A DNA stretch of 46,655 nt, taken from JAVBLQ01 sp031553435 (lineage in GTDB: Bacteria > Bacteroidota > Bacteroidia > Bacteroidales > Azobacteroidaceae). Of this stretch, positions 32,017-40,493 are shown piece after piece. Within the stretch, counting starts at the first letter, position 1, and each line of letters begins with the position of its first letter. The stretch spans positions 1 through 46,655 of the forward strand of contig JAVBLQ010000013.1 in the NCBI GenBank assembly GCA_031553435.1, read 5' to 3'. A program made the translations under genes and the position numbers. Under the pieces are notes generated by a model. It was not told the DNA's origin. It worked only from the letters and a program-made list of their open reading frames with translations, and searched no databases.

Positions 32017-32030
32017 TCTGTGTTCTATAA
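32017..32030. repeat. Near copy of the TCCGTGTTCTAT repeat word
   Basis: TCTGTGTTCTATAA resembles the 14-mers at 14814-14827 and 18312-18325 and is likewise intergenic. A fragment only. Confidence 0.45.
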
Positions 32031-32110
32031 TGGACTTTCAAGAGAGACTTATTTTTTCAACAAAACCTTCTTCTTCGAAAATAATTGCATTTGATTACAC
32101 AAGATTTATC

Positions 32111-32118
32111 TACCTTTG
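32111..32118 (+). promoter_or_regulatory. Bacteroidetes -7 promoter element of histidine kinase gene
   Basis: TACCTTTG, 24 bases before the ATG at 32143. A TTTG at 32090-32093 lies 17 bases upstream, slightly short of the usual spacing. Confidence 0.65.
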
Positions 32119-32142
32119 AACGTTTAATAAGAAATTTGTTTA

Positions 32143-33339
32143 ATGAAAAACTTTAAATTTCTTTTCATAATTACAGCCTGTATTATAGCCATCGGCTCTG
32201 TTTGGGTGACTAACATCCTGGTCAACAACCTGGCAAAAGAAGAACGGAAAAAGATGGAAATGTGGGCGGAATCTGTAAAGTTAATGGCTTCACAAACAAC
32301 AAACAATGACATCAGTCAGGAAGCTTTTAATGCATACGACAAACTGATTCTCCAATTTATAGAAGGAAATACAACTATACCTCTGATACTTGCCGACCAA
32401 GACGGAATCGTACTTCTTCACAAAAACATAAAAGTACCAGAACATGAAAATGACATCTTTTTTCAAAAAAAAATAAAATCATTTAAAGCCAAAAACGAAC
32501 CTATCATCTTAAATTTCGACGATCACACCGTTCAATATGTCTATTATGACGATTCAACTGTCTTAAAACGTTTACACATTTTTCCATATGCCCAATTGTT
32601 GGTTGTAGCTATCTTCATCGCCATATCGTTTTTTGCATTAAGCAGTTCGAAAAAAGCAGAACAAAACAAAGTTTGGGTAGGTCTGTCAAAAGAAACAGCT
32701 CATCAGTTAGGCACTCCGATCTCTTCATTAATGGCATGGATGGAATATTTAAAAACGAAAAATATCGATCCTTCAATGGTTGCCGAAATAGACAAAGATG
32801 TCCAGCGACTCAATATGATAGCTGACAGATTTTCAAAAATAGGATCTATCAGCGAGTCGGAAGCTATCGACATAAACATGGCCATTCAGGTAGCATTGGA
32901 GTACATGTCCCGAAGAATATCTTCAAAAGTCCGGATAGACTGCCATTATGCAAAATCAGACAAACCATTGCTGGTGACAATCAACGATTCTCTTTTCGGT
33001 TGGGTGATAGAAAACCTGATCAAGAATGCTGTAGATGCTATGAACGGACAGGGAAAAATCATGATTCACATCGAAGATAAAGGAAAAACAGTGAAAATAG
33101 ATGTTTCTGATACCGGAAAAGGAATCTCCAAATCCAAATTCGAAACAATTTTCCACCCCGGATACACCACAAAAAAGAGAGGATGGGGACTCGGCCTATC
33201 CCTTGTCAGGCGAATTATTGAATCCGAACGAAACGGTAAAATATATGTCCTTCGTTCTGAATTAAATAAAGGAACAACATTCCGGATAGAATTAAAAAAA
33301 GTACAGGAGAAAAAACATCTCAGAAATAATTTTTCCTGA
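32143..33339 (+). CDS. Sensor histidine kinase
   Basis: The product has 398 residues: a first membrane span (~4-26, FLFIITACIIAIGSVWVTN), a ~120-residue periplasmic sensor region, a second span (~150-168, LLVVAIFIAISFFAL), then the H-box (SKETAHQLGTPISSLMAWME, phospho-accepting His ~187). The ATP-binding domain follows with N box VIENLIKNAVDAM, G1 DTGKGIS and G2 GWGLGLSLVRRII. No response regulator gene is adjacent, so it is an orphan here. A related kinase next to DUF177-rpmF is common in Bacteroidales. The signal and partner are unknown. Confidence 0.94.
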   Translation: MKNFKFLFIITACIIAIGSVWVTNILVNNLAKEERKKMEMWAESVKLMASQTTNNDISQEAFNAYDKLILQFIEGNTTIPLILADQDGIVLLHKNIKVPEHENDIFFQKKIKSFKAKNEPIILNFDDHTVQYVYYDDSTVLKRLHIFPYAQLLVVAIFIAISFFALSSSKKAEQNKVWVGLSKETAHQLGTPISSLMAWMEYLKTKNIDPSMVAEIDKDVQRLNMIADRFSKIGSISESEAIDINMAIQVALEYMSRRISSKVRIDCHYAKSDKPLLVTINDSLFGWVIENLIKNAVDAMNGQGKIMIHIEDKGKTVKIDVSDTGKGISKSKFETIFHPGYTTKKRGWGLGLSLVRRIIESERNGKIYVLRSELNKGTTFRIELKKVQEKKHLRNNFS

Positions 33340-33365
33340 AATTTTATTTATACATTGTTTTTTAC

Positions 33366-33373
33366 TAACTTTG
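33366..33373 (+). promoter_or_regulatory. Bacteroidetes -7 promoter element of the DUF177-rpmF transcript
   Basis: TAACTTTG, with an expected start near 33379, about 20 bases before the TTG start codon at 33399. This position supports the TTG as the true start, because no ATG lies between. Confidence 0.65.
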
Positions 33374-33398
33374 CGAAGTTTTTTAACACTATAAAAAT

Positions 33399-33983
33399 TT
33401 GGGGAAATTTGATCCATACAAAATAGACCTGAAAGGTTTAGCTCCAGGAATCCATCAATTTGACTATCTATTGGATAATAAATTCTTTACAGATATCGAT
33501 GGAACGGAAATACAAAAGGGTAAAGTAAAAATTCATCTGACATTGAATAAAACGACCGTCATGTTCGATTTGAATTTTGAGCTTGAAGGTGTTGCTGTTA
33601 TTCCATGTGACAGATGTTTGGATGATATGGATTTACCCGTCACAAGCAAAAATCGCCTGATCGTCAAATTCGGTAAAGATTATTCCGAAGAAAGTGACGA
33701 GATAGTGATTATACCGGAGGATGAGGGTGTTATTAATCTGGCATGGTTCATGTACGAATTTGCAGCTTTGACAATTCCACTCAAACATATACATGCCCCA
33801 GGAAAATGCAACAAAGCGATGTCTTCAAAACTAAAAAAACATTCTGTGAAGAATTCGGATGATGACGATTTTGATATGGATTCAGGAGACGATATTGTTA
33901 TTACTGATGATAATCAAGAAGAAGACCATACCGATCCACGTTGGAACGCTTTGAAAGGCTTATTTGAAAATGATAACAATTAA
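33399..33983 (+). CDS. DUF177 (YceD-like) protein
   Basis: The product has 194 residues from a TTG start at 33399 (reads MGKFDPYKIDLKGLAPGIHQ, as in Bacteroidetes relatives). The YceD core has MFDLNFELEGVAVIPCDRCL (CxxC) and INLAWFMYEFAALTIPLKHI, ending HTDPRWNALKGLFEND. The C-terminal part carries an acidic insert (NSDDDDFDMDSGDDI). DUF177 proteins are linked to 23S rRNA or ribosome assembly and are almost always encoded before rpmF, as here with an 11-base gap. The family is firm, the biochemistry is not. Confidence 0.92.
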   Translation: MGKFDPYKIDLKGLAPGIHQFDYLLDNKFFTDIDGTEIQKGKVKIHLTLNKTTVMFDLNFELEGVAVIPCDRCLDDMDLPVTSKNRLIVKFGKDYSEESDEIVIIPEDEGVINLAWFMYEFAALTIPLKHIHAPGKCNKAMSSKLKKHSVKNSDDDDFDMDSGDDIVITDDNQEEDHTDPRWNALKGLFENDNN

Positions 33984-33994
33984 AATAATACAAA

Positions 33995-34180
33995 ATGGCA
34001 CATCCTAAGAGAAGAACAGGTAAAGCAAGAAAAGGTAAAAGAAGAACGCACGATAAAGCAGCCCTCCCGACATTGGCTGTTTGTGCTAACTGTGGTTCAT
34101 GGCATGTTTACCACACAGTATGCGGAGAGTGCGGCTATTACAGAGGTAAATTAGCAATCGAAAAAGAAGCTGCTGTATAA
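33995..34180 (+). CDS. rpmF: 50S ribosomal protein L32
   Basis: The product has 61 residues with the L32 start MAHPKRRTGKARKGKRRTHD and four zinc-binding cysteines in CANCGSWHVYHTVCGEC, so this is the zinc-containing (C+) form. It lies directly behind DUF177 and is followed by a terminator at 34222, upstream of fabH. Confidence 0.98.
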   Translation: MAHPKRRTGKARKGKRRTHDKAALPTLAVCANCGSWHVYHTVCGECGYYRGKLAIEKEAAV

Positions 34181-34221
34181 TATGGCTTCGGCTAAAAAAT
34201 AATACTTCACTTCAAAAATTT

Positions 34222-34255
34222 AGCCCTAAAAGCCACTTTTAGGGCTGATTTTTTT
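34222..34255 (+). terminator. Intrinsic terminator between rpmF and fabH
   Basis: AGCCCTAAAAG (34222-34232), three-base loop CCA, CTTTTAGGGCT (34236-34246), then GA and seven T. A perfect 11-bp stem. Because fabH, era and der follow, it may attenuate, not stop, transcription. Confidence 0.9.
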
Positions 34256-34278
34256 AAGAATCCCATCAAAAAAAACAT

Positions 34279-35271
34279 ATGAATAAAATTACGGCAGCGA
34301 TAACAGCAATAGGAGGTTACGTTCCAAAATACATTATGACCAACGAAGAACTATCACAAATGGTTGATACTTCGGATGAGTGGATTATGTCACGTATTGG
34401 CATTAAAGAAAGGCATATCTTAAAGAAAGAAGAAGGAGTTGGAGTCTCGTACCTGGCTTTGAAAGCAATGGAAGATTTAATGCAAAAGAAAAGTTTCGAC
34501 CCGATGGAAATCGAAGCTATTGTTTTCGCAACATCCACTCCTGACTATGTAATGCCCAATACAGCCGCTTTAGTAGCCAACAAACTGGGTATGAAAAATG
34601 CATTCTGTTTCGATCTGAGTGCTGCATGCAGTGGTTTCATATATGCATTGGAAGTCGGAAGCTCCTTTATTACATCAGGGAAGTATAAAAAAGTATTGAT
34701 TTTATCCGGAGATGTTCTCTCGGTTATAACCAATTATACAGATAGAAATACTTGTCCTATCTTCGCAGACGGTTGTGGAGCCATCTTGCTTGAGCCATCT
34801 TATGAAGAAGTTGGTGTAATTGATTCTATTCTAAAATCAGACGGATCCGGCCTTGCTCATTTATCACAAAAAAGCGGAGGATCGGTTCATCCGGCCTCTG
34901 AAGAAACTGTCAGAAACAATGAACACACAATCTGGCAAGACGGAAAAGTTGTTTTCAAACATGCAGTTTCCAATATGTCTGATACTTGTGTTGAACTGAT
35001 GAAGAAAAACAACCTGACCTACGAAGACATTCAATGGGTAGTGCCTCATCAGGCCAATATGCGTATTATTGATGCTGTGGCCAACAGAATGGGTGTTCCT
35101 ATTGAAAAAGTGATGGTCAACATCCATAAATACGGAAACACAAGCGCCGGAACAATCCCGCTTTGTTTATGGGATTACGAATCCAAACTGAAAAAAGGTG
35201 ACAATCTCATTCTCACAGCTTTTGGGGCAGGATTCACCTGGGGAGCAACTTATTTGAAATGGGCATATTAA
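34279..35271 (+). CDS. fabH: 3-oxoacyl-[acyl-carrier-protein] synthase III
   Basis: The product has 330 residues and starts fatty acid synthesis by condensing acetyl-CoA (or a branched acyl-CoA) with malonyl-ACP. The catalytic triad is visible: Cys in LSAACSGFIYAL (~117), His in VPHQANMRII (~256) and Asn in KYGNTSAGTIP (~287). The opening AAITAIGGYVPKYIMTNEEL and SDEWIMSRIGIKERHI are typical. No plsX lies between rpmF and fabH, which is the usual Bacteroidales order (fabH-era-der). Confidence 0.97.
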   Translation: MNKITAAITAIGGYVPKYIMTNEELSQMVDTSDEWIMSRIGIKERHILKKEEGVGVSYLALKAMEDLMQKKSFDPMEIEAIVFATSTPDYVMPNTAALVANKLGMKNAFCFDLSAACSGFIYALEVGSSFITSGKYKKVLILSGDVLSVITNYTDRNTCPIFADGCGAILLEPSYEEVGVIDSILKSDGSGLAHLSQKSGGSVHPASEETVRNNEHTIWQDGKVVFKHAVSNMSDTCVELMKKNNLTYEDIQWVVPHQANMRIIDAVANRMGVPIEKVMVNIHKYGNTSAGTIPLCLWDYESKLKKGDNLILTAFGAGFTWGATYLKWAY

Positions 35272-35281
35272 TCCAATTACT

Positions 35282-36163
35282 TTGCATAAGTCCGGTTTTG
35301 TAAATATCGTAGGCAATCCCAATGTGGGAAAATCCACATTGATGAACCTTTTGGTGGGAGAAAAAATCTCCATTATCACATCAAAAGCACAAACAACACG
35401 CCATAGAATCATGGGTATTGTGAATACCGATGACATGCAGGTTGTTTACTCAGACACACCCGGAGTGCTACGTCCAAACTATAAATTACAGGAAACCATG
35501 TTACAATTTTCGGAATCAGCATTGGGTGACGCTGATGTCTTGTTATATGTAACTGATGTAGTTGAAAAAATTGACAAAAATGATTTTTTCCTGCAAAAAA
35601 TTCAACATGCAACATGTCCTGTTTTATTATTAATCAATAAAATAGACTTAACTGATCAATCGACACTTGAAAAATTAGTGGAAAACTGGAAAAATATCTT
35701 GCCTCAGGCAGAAATAATTCCATTATCCGCTACCAATAAGTTCAATATCGATTATATAAAAAAGAGAATCGAAAATCACATTCCCGAGTCTCCTCCTTAT
35801 TTTGAAAAAGATGCTTTAACCGACAAACCGGCACGTTTTTTCGTAACAGAAATTATTCGCGAAAAAATACTACTTTATTATCAAAAAGAAATTCCTTATG
35901 CTGTAGAAGTCGTAGTCGAGGAATTTAAAGAAGAAGCAGATTTAATCCGTATCCGGGCCTTGATCATTGTAGAAAGAGATGCTCAAAAAGGAATTATCAT
36001 CGGACATCAGGGACAAGCGTTGAAAAAAGTCGGAATGATGTCCCGTAAAGATATAGAACGATTCTTTGACAAAAAAGTCTTCCTTGAAATCTTTGTCAAA
36101 GTAGAAAAAGACTGGAGAAACAGGGATAATTTACTGAGGAACTTCGGATACAAGCTGGATTAG
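35282..36163 (+). CDS. era: GTPase Era
   Basis: The product has 293 residues from a TTG start at 35282 (MHKSGFVNIVGNPNVGKSTL), the position used by Bacteroidales relatives; there is no ATG nearby upstream. It shows G1 GNPNVGKS (11-18), G3 DTPGV, G4 NKIDL and a C-terminal KH RNA-binding domain (IIVERDAQKGIIIGHQGQAL). Era binds 16S rRNA near its 3' end and checks 30S assembly. It starts 10 bases after fabH. The stop codon's last base is the first base of the word hairpin that fills the gap to der. Confidence 0.97.
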   Translation: MHKSGFVNIVGNPNVGKSTLMNLLVGEKISIITSKAQTTRHRIMGIVNTDDMQVVYSDTPGVLRPNYKLQETMLQFSESALGDADVLLYVTDVVEKIDKNDFFLQKIQHATCPVLLLINKIDLTDQSTLEKLVENWKNILPQAEIIPLSATNKFNIDYIKKRIENHIPESPPYFEKDALTDKPARFFVTEIIREKILLYYQKEIPYAVEVVVEEFKEEADLIRIRALIIVERDAQKGIIIGHQGQALKKVGMMSRKDIERFFDKKVFLEIFVKVEKDWRNRDNLLRNFGYKLD

Positions 36164-36258
36164 TTATACGTTTTAAGTTATACGTTTTTTCGTGCGTAAA
36201 CCAAACTTAAAACTTATAACTTAAAACGTAAAACATATAAAACGTAAAACGTAAAAAT
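36163..36258. repeat. Word-repeat hairpin between era and der
   Basis: The left arm (36163-36188) repeats the word GTTATACGTTTTA with a ~14-base period. The right arm (36210-36234) is its inverse with few mismatches, followed by extra copies of AAAACGTA up to the der start. It fills almost the entire intergenic space and begins at the last base of the era stop codon. Confidence 0.75.
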
Positions 36259-36259
36259 T

Positions 36260-37573
36260 ATGAACAACATAGTTGCAATTGTCGGCCGGCCTAATGTAGG
36301 TAAATCGACTTTATTCAATCGCTTGACACAAAGCCGTCAGGCTATAGTCGACGACGAAGCAGGAACTACCAGAGACCGTCAATACGGGAAAGCAGAGTGG
36401 TTGGGGCAGGAATATTCGGTAATCGATACCGGAGGTTGGGTCGTTAATTCAGATGATATTTTTGAAGAAGAAATAAACAAACAAGTCCAGATTGCCCTCG
36501 AAGAAGCCGATGTAATCATGTTTGTTGTTGATGTAATGAATGGTCTGACAGACTTGGATATGTTCGTTGCAAATATTCTTCGTCGCACAAAAAAGCCGGT
36601 AATACTTGTTGCCAACAAAGCTGACAATTTTAGTCTTCACCATCAATCTGCTGAATTTTATTCTTTAGGTTTAGGTGATCCATATTGCATTTCCGCAATC
36701 AGTGGTTCCGGAACCGGAGATTTACTGGATATCGTTGTCTCTAAATTTGTCAAAAAAGACAAAGAAGAATTAGAAGAAGATTTGCCCAAAATAACAATCG
36801 TAGGCCGTCCCAATGCAGGAAAATCATCTTTAATCAATGCCTTCCTGGATGAAGAAAGAAATATTGTGACAGACATTGCGGGGACAACCAGAGATTCCAT
36901 TTATACCAAATACGACAAATTCGGACTGAAATTTTATCTTATAGATACTGCCGGAATCCGTAAAAAAGGGAAAGTTAATGAGGATCTGGAATATTATTCC
37001 GTCATACGTTCCATCAGGGCTATCGAAAATTCGGATGTTTGCATTTTGATGATCGATGCTACAAGAGGAATCGAAAGTCAGGACATGAACATTTTTTCTC
37101 TTATTCAAAAAAATAAAAAAGGAATCGTTGCGGTAGTCAACAAATGGGATTTGGTTGAAGATAAAAGTACCGTGGTTATCAAAACGTTCGAGAATGCGAT
37201 TAAAGAAAGATTCGCTCCTTTCAGGGATGTTCCTATCATTTTTTCATCGGCATTGACCAAACAACGGATTTTCAAGATATTGGAAGTAGCCAAAGGTGTT
37301 TATGATACCCGCAAGACAAAAATATCTACACACAAACTGAATGAAGTATTATTACCTATCATCCAGAATACTCCTCCTCCCGTAATCAAAGGAAAAGAGG
37401 TAAAAATCAAATATATTACACAACTTCCAAATACTCAGATTCCGAGTTTCGTATTCTTCTGTAATCTGCCTCAATGGGTTAAAGAACCGTACAAACGCTT
37501 TCTGGAAAATAAAATCAGGGAGAATTGGAATTTGAAGGGAACTCCGATTAATATATTTATGAGGGAGAAATGA
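36260..37573 (+). CDS. der: Ribosome assembly GTPase Der (EngA)
   Basis: The product has 437 residues with two GTPase domains in tandem: the first G1 is GRPNVGKS (9-16), with DTGGW and NKAD; the second is GRPNAGKSS (~182), with DTAGI and NKWDL. The KH-like C-terminus includes VKIKYITQLPNTQIPSFVFF, ending GTPINIFMREK. It is needed for 50S subunit assembly. It closes the plus-strand cluster and converges on asnS. Confidence 0.98.
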   Translation: MNNIVAIVGRPNVGKSTLFNRLTQSRQAIVDDEAGTTRDRQYGKAEWLGQEYSVIDTGGWVVNSDDIFEEEINKQVQIALEEADVIMFVVDVMNGLTDLDMFVANILRRTKKPVILVANKADNFSLHHQSAEFYSLGLGDPYCISAISGSGTGDLLDIVVSKFVKKDKEELEEDLPKITIVGRPNAGKSSLINAFLDEERNIVTDIAGTTRDSIYTKYDKFGLKFYLIDTAGIRKKGKVNEDLEYYSVIRSIRAIENSDVCILMIDATRGIESQDMNIFSLIQKNKKGIVAVVNKWDLVEDKSTVVIKTFENAIKERFAPFRDVPIIFSSALTKQRIFKILEVAKGVYDTRKTKISTHKLNEVLLPIIQNTPPPVIKGKEVKIKYITQLPNTQIPSFVFFCNLPQWVKEPYKRFLENKIRENWNLKGTPINIFMREK

Positions 37574-37583
37574 TTTGAAACTA

Positions 37584-37640
37584 AGGACTAAGAGAGTGAA
37601 GAACTAAAAATTAAATTCTTCACTCTTCTCTCTTAGTTCT
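37584..37640. repeat. Word-repeat hairpin between der and asnS
   Basis: The left arm (37584-37602, AGGACTAAGAGAGTGAAGA) and right arm (37617-37640) pair with one small bulge. The arms are made of AACTAAG/GGACTAAG and GTGAAG words. It starts 10 bases after the der stop and ends 8 bases from the asnS stop, so it can act as a terminator for both convergent genes. Confidence 0.7.
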
Positions 37641-37648
37641 TCATTTTA

Positions 37649-39043
37649 TTAAAATTCCGCATTATTCGGTGTCCTTGGGAAAGGAATCACATCTCTGATA
37701 TTAGCCATTCCGGTTACAAACAGAATCAACCGTTCAAATCCTAAACCAAAACCGGCATGAGGAGCCGTTCCGAACTTACGTGTATCCAGATACCACCAAA
37801 GAGTATCTATAGACATATTCAATTCATTGACTCTGTTCATCAACTTTTCATAACTGGCTTCACGCTCAGAACCTCCGATTATTTCACCGATTTTCGGGAA
37901 GAGCACATCCATACCACGCACAGTTTTTCCATCATCATTCTGCTTCATGTAGAATGATTTGATTTCTTTCGGATAATCCGTGAGGATAACCGGGCGTTTG
38001 AAATGCTTTTCTACCAAATAACGTTCATGTTCTGATTGCAGATCTGCACCCCAATAAACAGGATATTCAAATTTTTCTTTGGATTCTTCCAGGATTTTGA
38101 CACCTTCGGTATATGTTAAACGAACAAAATCATTGTTCACAACAGAATTCAAACGATCGATCAACTCGTTGTCATACATTTTACAAAGGAATTCCAGATC
38201 ATCTTTACAATTATCCAAAGCATAACGAATCAGATATTTGATAAAATCTTCCGCTAAATCCATGTTTTCCTTTATTTCGTAAAAAGCAACTTCAGGTTCA
38301 ATCATCCAGAATTCGGCAAGATGCCTCGGCGTGTTGGAATTTTCGGCACGGAAAGTAGGCCCGAAAGTATAAATGGCACCTAATGCCATTGCACCCAATT
38401 CTCCTTCCAACTGTCCGGAAACAGTTAAATTGGTAGAACGTCCAAAGAAGTCTTTTGTATAATCAATTTTTCCGGCTTCATTTCTGGGAAGATTGTTCAG
38501 ATCCAAAGTTGTTACCTGAAACATTGCTCCCGCTCCTTCGGCATCAGAAGCCGTTACGATCGGAGTATGTAAATAAAAGAAACCATGATCATTGAAATAC
38601 TTATGAATAGCATAAGCCATATGATGGCGAATACGCAATACTGCACCGAAAGTATTTGTTCTGGGTCTTAAATGAGCTATTTCGCGTAAGAATTCCAGAG
38701 AATGGCCTTTCTTTTGCAAAGGATAAGTTGAATCGACAGTGCCATACACTTCTATTTCCGTAGCCTGTATTTCTGCCGATTGTCCTTGTCCCTGTGACTC
38801 AACCAAGAGCCCGTTCACATTGATACAGGCTCCTGTTGATATGGTTTTAAGAAATTCTTCTCCGAATTTTTCAACATCTGCAACAATCTGAACATTTTTG
38901 ATTGTTGAGCCATCGTTTAATTCAATAAAAGTTACTTGTTTATTTCCTCTTCGGGTACGCACCCAACCTTTTACGTTGATCGAAGTCCCAAAGTTTTTAT
39001 TTTGTAAAATATTAATTATTTTAGTTCTACTAATAAACTCCAT
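37649..39043 (-). CDS. asnS: Asparaginyl-tRNA synthetase
   Basis: The product has 464 residues. An N-terminal OB-fold (INVKGWVRTRRGNKQVTFIE) is followed by the class II core: motif 2 FRAENSNTPRHLAEFWMIEP and motif 3 GLGFERLILFVTGMANIRDV, ending FPRTPNN. It charges tRNA-Asn with asparagine. It starts 11 bases after the rluB-type gene on the minus strand and probably shares its transcript. Confidence 0.98.
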   Translation of the reverse strand: MEFISRTKIINILQNKNFGTSINVKGWVRTRRGNKQVTFIELNDGSTIKNVQIVADVEKFGEEFLKTISTGACINVNGLLVESQGQGQSAEIQATEIEVYGTVDSTYPLQKKGHSLEFLREIAHLRPRTNTFGAVLRIRHHMAYAIHKYFNDHGFFYLHTPIVTASDAEGAGAMFQVTTLDLNNLPRNEAGKIDYTKDFFGRSTNLTVSGQLEGELGAMALGAIYTFGPTFRAENSNTPRHLAEFWMIEPEVAFYEIKENMDLAEDFIKYLIRYALDNCKDDLEFLCKMYDNELIDRLNSVVNNDFVRLTYTEGVKILEESKEKFEYPVYWGADLQSEHERYLVEKHFKRPVILTDYPKEIKSFYMKQNDDGKTVRGMDVLFPKIGEIIGGSEREASYEKLMNRVNELNMSIDTLWWYLDTRKFGTAPHAGFGLGFERLILFVTGMANIRDVIPFPRTPNNAEF

Positions 39044-39054
39044 AATTTTTCCAT

Positions 39055-40434
39055 TTATTCAAATGCACCCATTCGAAGCATACCTACTTCTTTATCCGTA
39101 AGATGGCGCCATTTGCCTCTTGACAAATTCTTTTTTGTTAACCCTGCAAAATAAACTCTGTCCAACTTCGTCACATGATAACCTAATGTTTCAAAAATAC
39201 GACGAACGATCCGGTTTCTTCCTGAGTGTATTTCGATACCAACCTGAGATTTGTCATCTTCATTGGCATAGCTGATAGCATCGGCATGGATTTCTCCGTC
39301 TTCCAGATCAATACCCTGTGCTATTTTCTGCATATCATCCACACTGATCGGTTTATCCAGCCAAACATGATAAATCTTCTTTTTCAGGTATTTAGGATGA
39401 GTAAGTTTAGATGCCAGATCTCCATCGTTGGTAAGTAACAATACTCCTGTTGTGTTTCGGTCTAAACGTCCGACCGGAAAAATTCTTTCATGACAGGAAT
39501 TTTTTACAAGATCCAATACTGTCAATCTTTCCTGCGGATCATCGGAAGTTGTTACACAGTTCTTAGGTTTATTCAAAAGTATGTAAACTTTACTTTCGAT
39601 TTTAACGGGTTGATCATGAAACATTACTTTATCTCCGAATGTAATTTTTGTTCCAAGTTCTTTAACCACAACATCGTTAACTTTTACAACACCAGCTTGG
39701 ATATAGTCATCGGCCTCACGACGCGAACAAACTCCTGCATTAGCCAAATATTTATTCAAACGGATCGGTTCATTGGGATCCCTTTGTTCTTCCCTGTATT
39801 TGAGTGATTTTAGTACATTCTGTTTTGAATTCGGGTGAATTCTTTTCGGGTTCGGATTTTGATTATTATACATCTTTTTGGGTTGAGATTGATTAAATCC
39901 TCCTCCCCCTCTGTTGTTGCTATATCCTTGTCCTCCTCTGTTATTGTTATTATAAGGTCGTTGAGGATTGTTATACGGATGTTGAGTTCCATAGCCTCCA
40001 CCTCCGGAAGGAGCGCTGGAAGTCTCTCCTACCCTCGGTCTTTTTTTTCTTATTTGTCCACTATCATCTTGGTTTTCAGGTCTATTATATGGCCGTTGAG
40101 AATAGCCGGAATTCTGAGAGTTTCCATAGGGTCTTCTTTCATTATTATCATAAGACCTTTGCGGTCTATAAGAATTTTGATTACCATAGGAATTTTGATT
40201 ACCATAAGAATTCTGATTGCCATAAGAATTTTGATTACCATAGGATGGGCCATTAGAATAAGGGCGTCTAGGTCTTTCATCAGAACGATTACCTGAAAAA
40301 CGGTTTTCATTATTTCCGTAACCTTCTTGTCTGTTTTGATTGTAAGGTCTTCTACCATTGTTATCACGGTTGTAACCTCTGTCATTGGATCCGTAATTAT
40401 TGTTCGGTCTCCATGATTCTCTGTCTTTGTCCAT
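39055..40434 (-). CDS. Pseudouridine synthase (RluB/RsuA family) with long disordered N-terminus
   Basis: The product has 459 residues. Residues 1 to ~220 are low-complexity, rich in Asn, Gly, Arg, Tyr and Gln, with four tandem SYGNQN hexapeptides (from 18-bp repeats at 40168-40244). The rest has an S4 RNA-binding domain (IRLNKYLANAGVCSRREADD) and the RsuA catalytic domain with GRLDRNTTGVLLLTNDGDLA (catalytic Asp ~325) and HSGRNRIVRRIFETLGY. It isomerises a uridine in rRNA. Long Asn/Gly/Arg extensions occur in Bacteroidetes members and may aid RNA binding. The gene follows purB across a word hairpin and precedes asnS. Confidence 0.94.
   Translation of the reverse strand: MDKDRESWRPNNNYGSNDRGYNRDNNGRRPYNQNRQEGYGNNENRFSGNRSDERPRRPYSNGPSYGNQNSYGNQNSYGNQNSYGNQNSYRPQRSYDNNERRPYGNSQNSGYSQRPYNRPENQDDSGQIRKKRPRVGETSSAPSGGGGYGTQHPYNNPQRPYNNNNRGGQGYSNNRGGGGFNQSQPKKMYNNQNPNPKRIHPNSKQNVLKSLKYREEQRDPNEPIRLNKYLANAGVCSRREADDYIQAGVVKVNDVVVKELGTKITFGDKVMFHDQPVKIESKVYILLNKPKNCVTTSDDPQERLTVLDLVKNSCHERIFPVGRLDRNTTGVLLLTNDGDLASKLTHPKYLKKKIYHVWLDKPISVDDMQKIAQGIDLEDGEIHADAISYANEDDKSQVGIEIHSGRNRIVRRIFETLGYHVTKLDRVYFAGLTKKNLSRGKWRHLTDKEVGMLRMGAFE
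40168..40244. repeat. Tandem 18-bp coding repeat (SYGNQN)
   Basis: About four copies of an 18-bp unit (ACCATAAGAATTTTGATT with single-base changes) within the rluB-type gene encode SYGNQN hexapeptides. The copies differ mostly at third positions. A slippage-prone tract whose copy number may vary between strains. Confidence 0.9.
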
Positions 40435-40493
40435 TGTTTTGATTAGTTGAATTATAGTTTATTAATCTTTGTTCACCTCACGGTTTATTTTTT

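Larger units (their letters stand above)
31686..32142. other. 457-base divergent intergenic region
   Basis: No gene seen. It holds a minus-strand promoter for the oxidoreductase (CAAATATA 31801-31808, with CAAA at 31831-31834, 22 bases away), a near copy of the TGTGTTCTAT repeat at 32017-32030, and a plus-strand promoter element at 32111-32118 for the histidine kinase. The rest is featureless AT-rich DNA. Confidence 0.55.

Noticed and set aside
34181..34278. Missing plsX between rpmF and fabH as a possible deletion
   Set aside because: The order DUF177-rpmF-fabH-era-der without plsX is the usual one in Bacteroidales as far as I know, so it is not unusual here.
40168..40244. Regular short repeats resembling a CRISPR array
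   Set aside because: Units are directly adjacent without spacers, 18 bp long and in frame, encoding a hexapeptide; no cas genes nearby.
39835..40385. Long open frames on both strands over the repeat region of the pseudouridine synthase gene
   Set aside because: Produced by the 18-bp and Asn/Gly-rich repeats; products are monotonous Ile/Arg-rich sequences.
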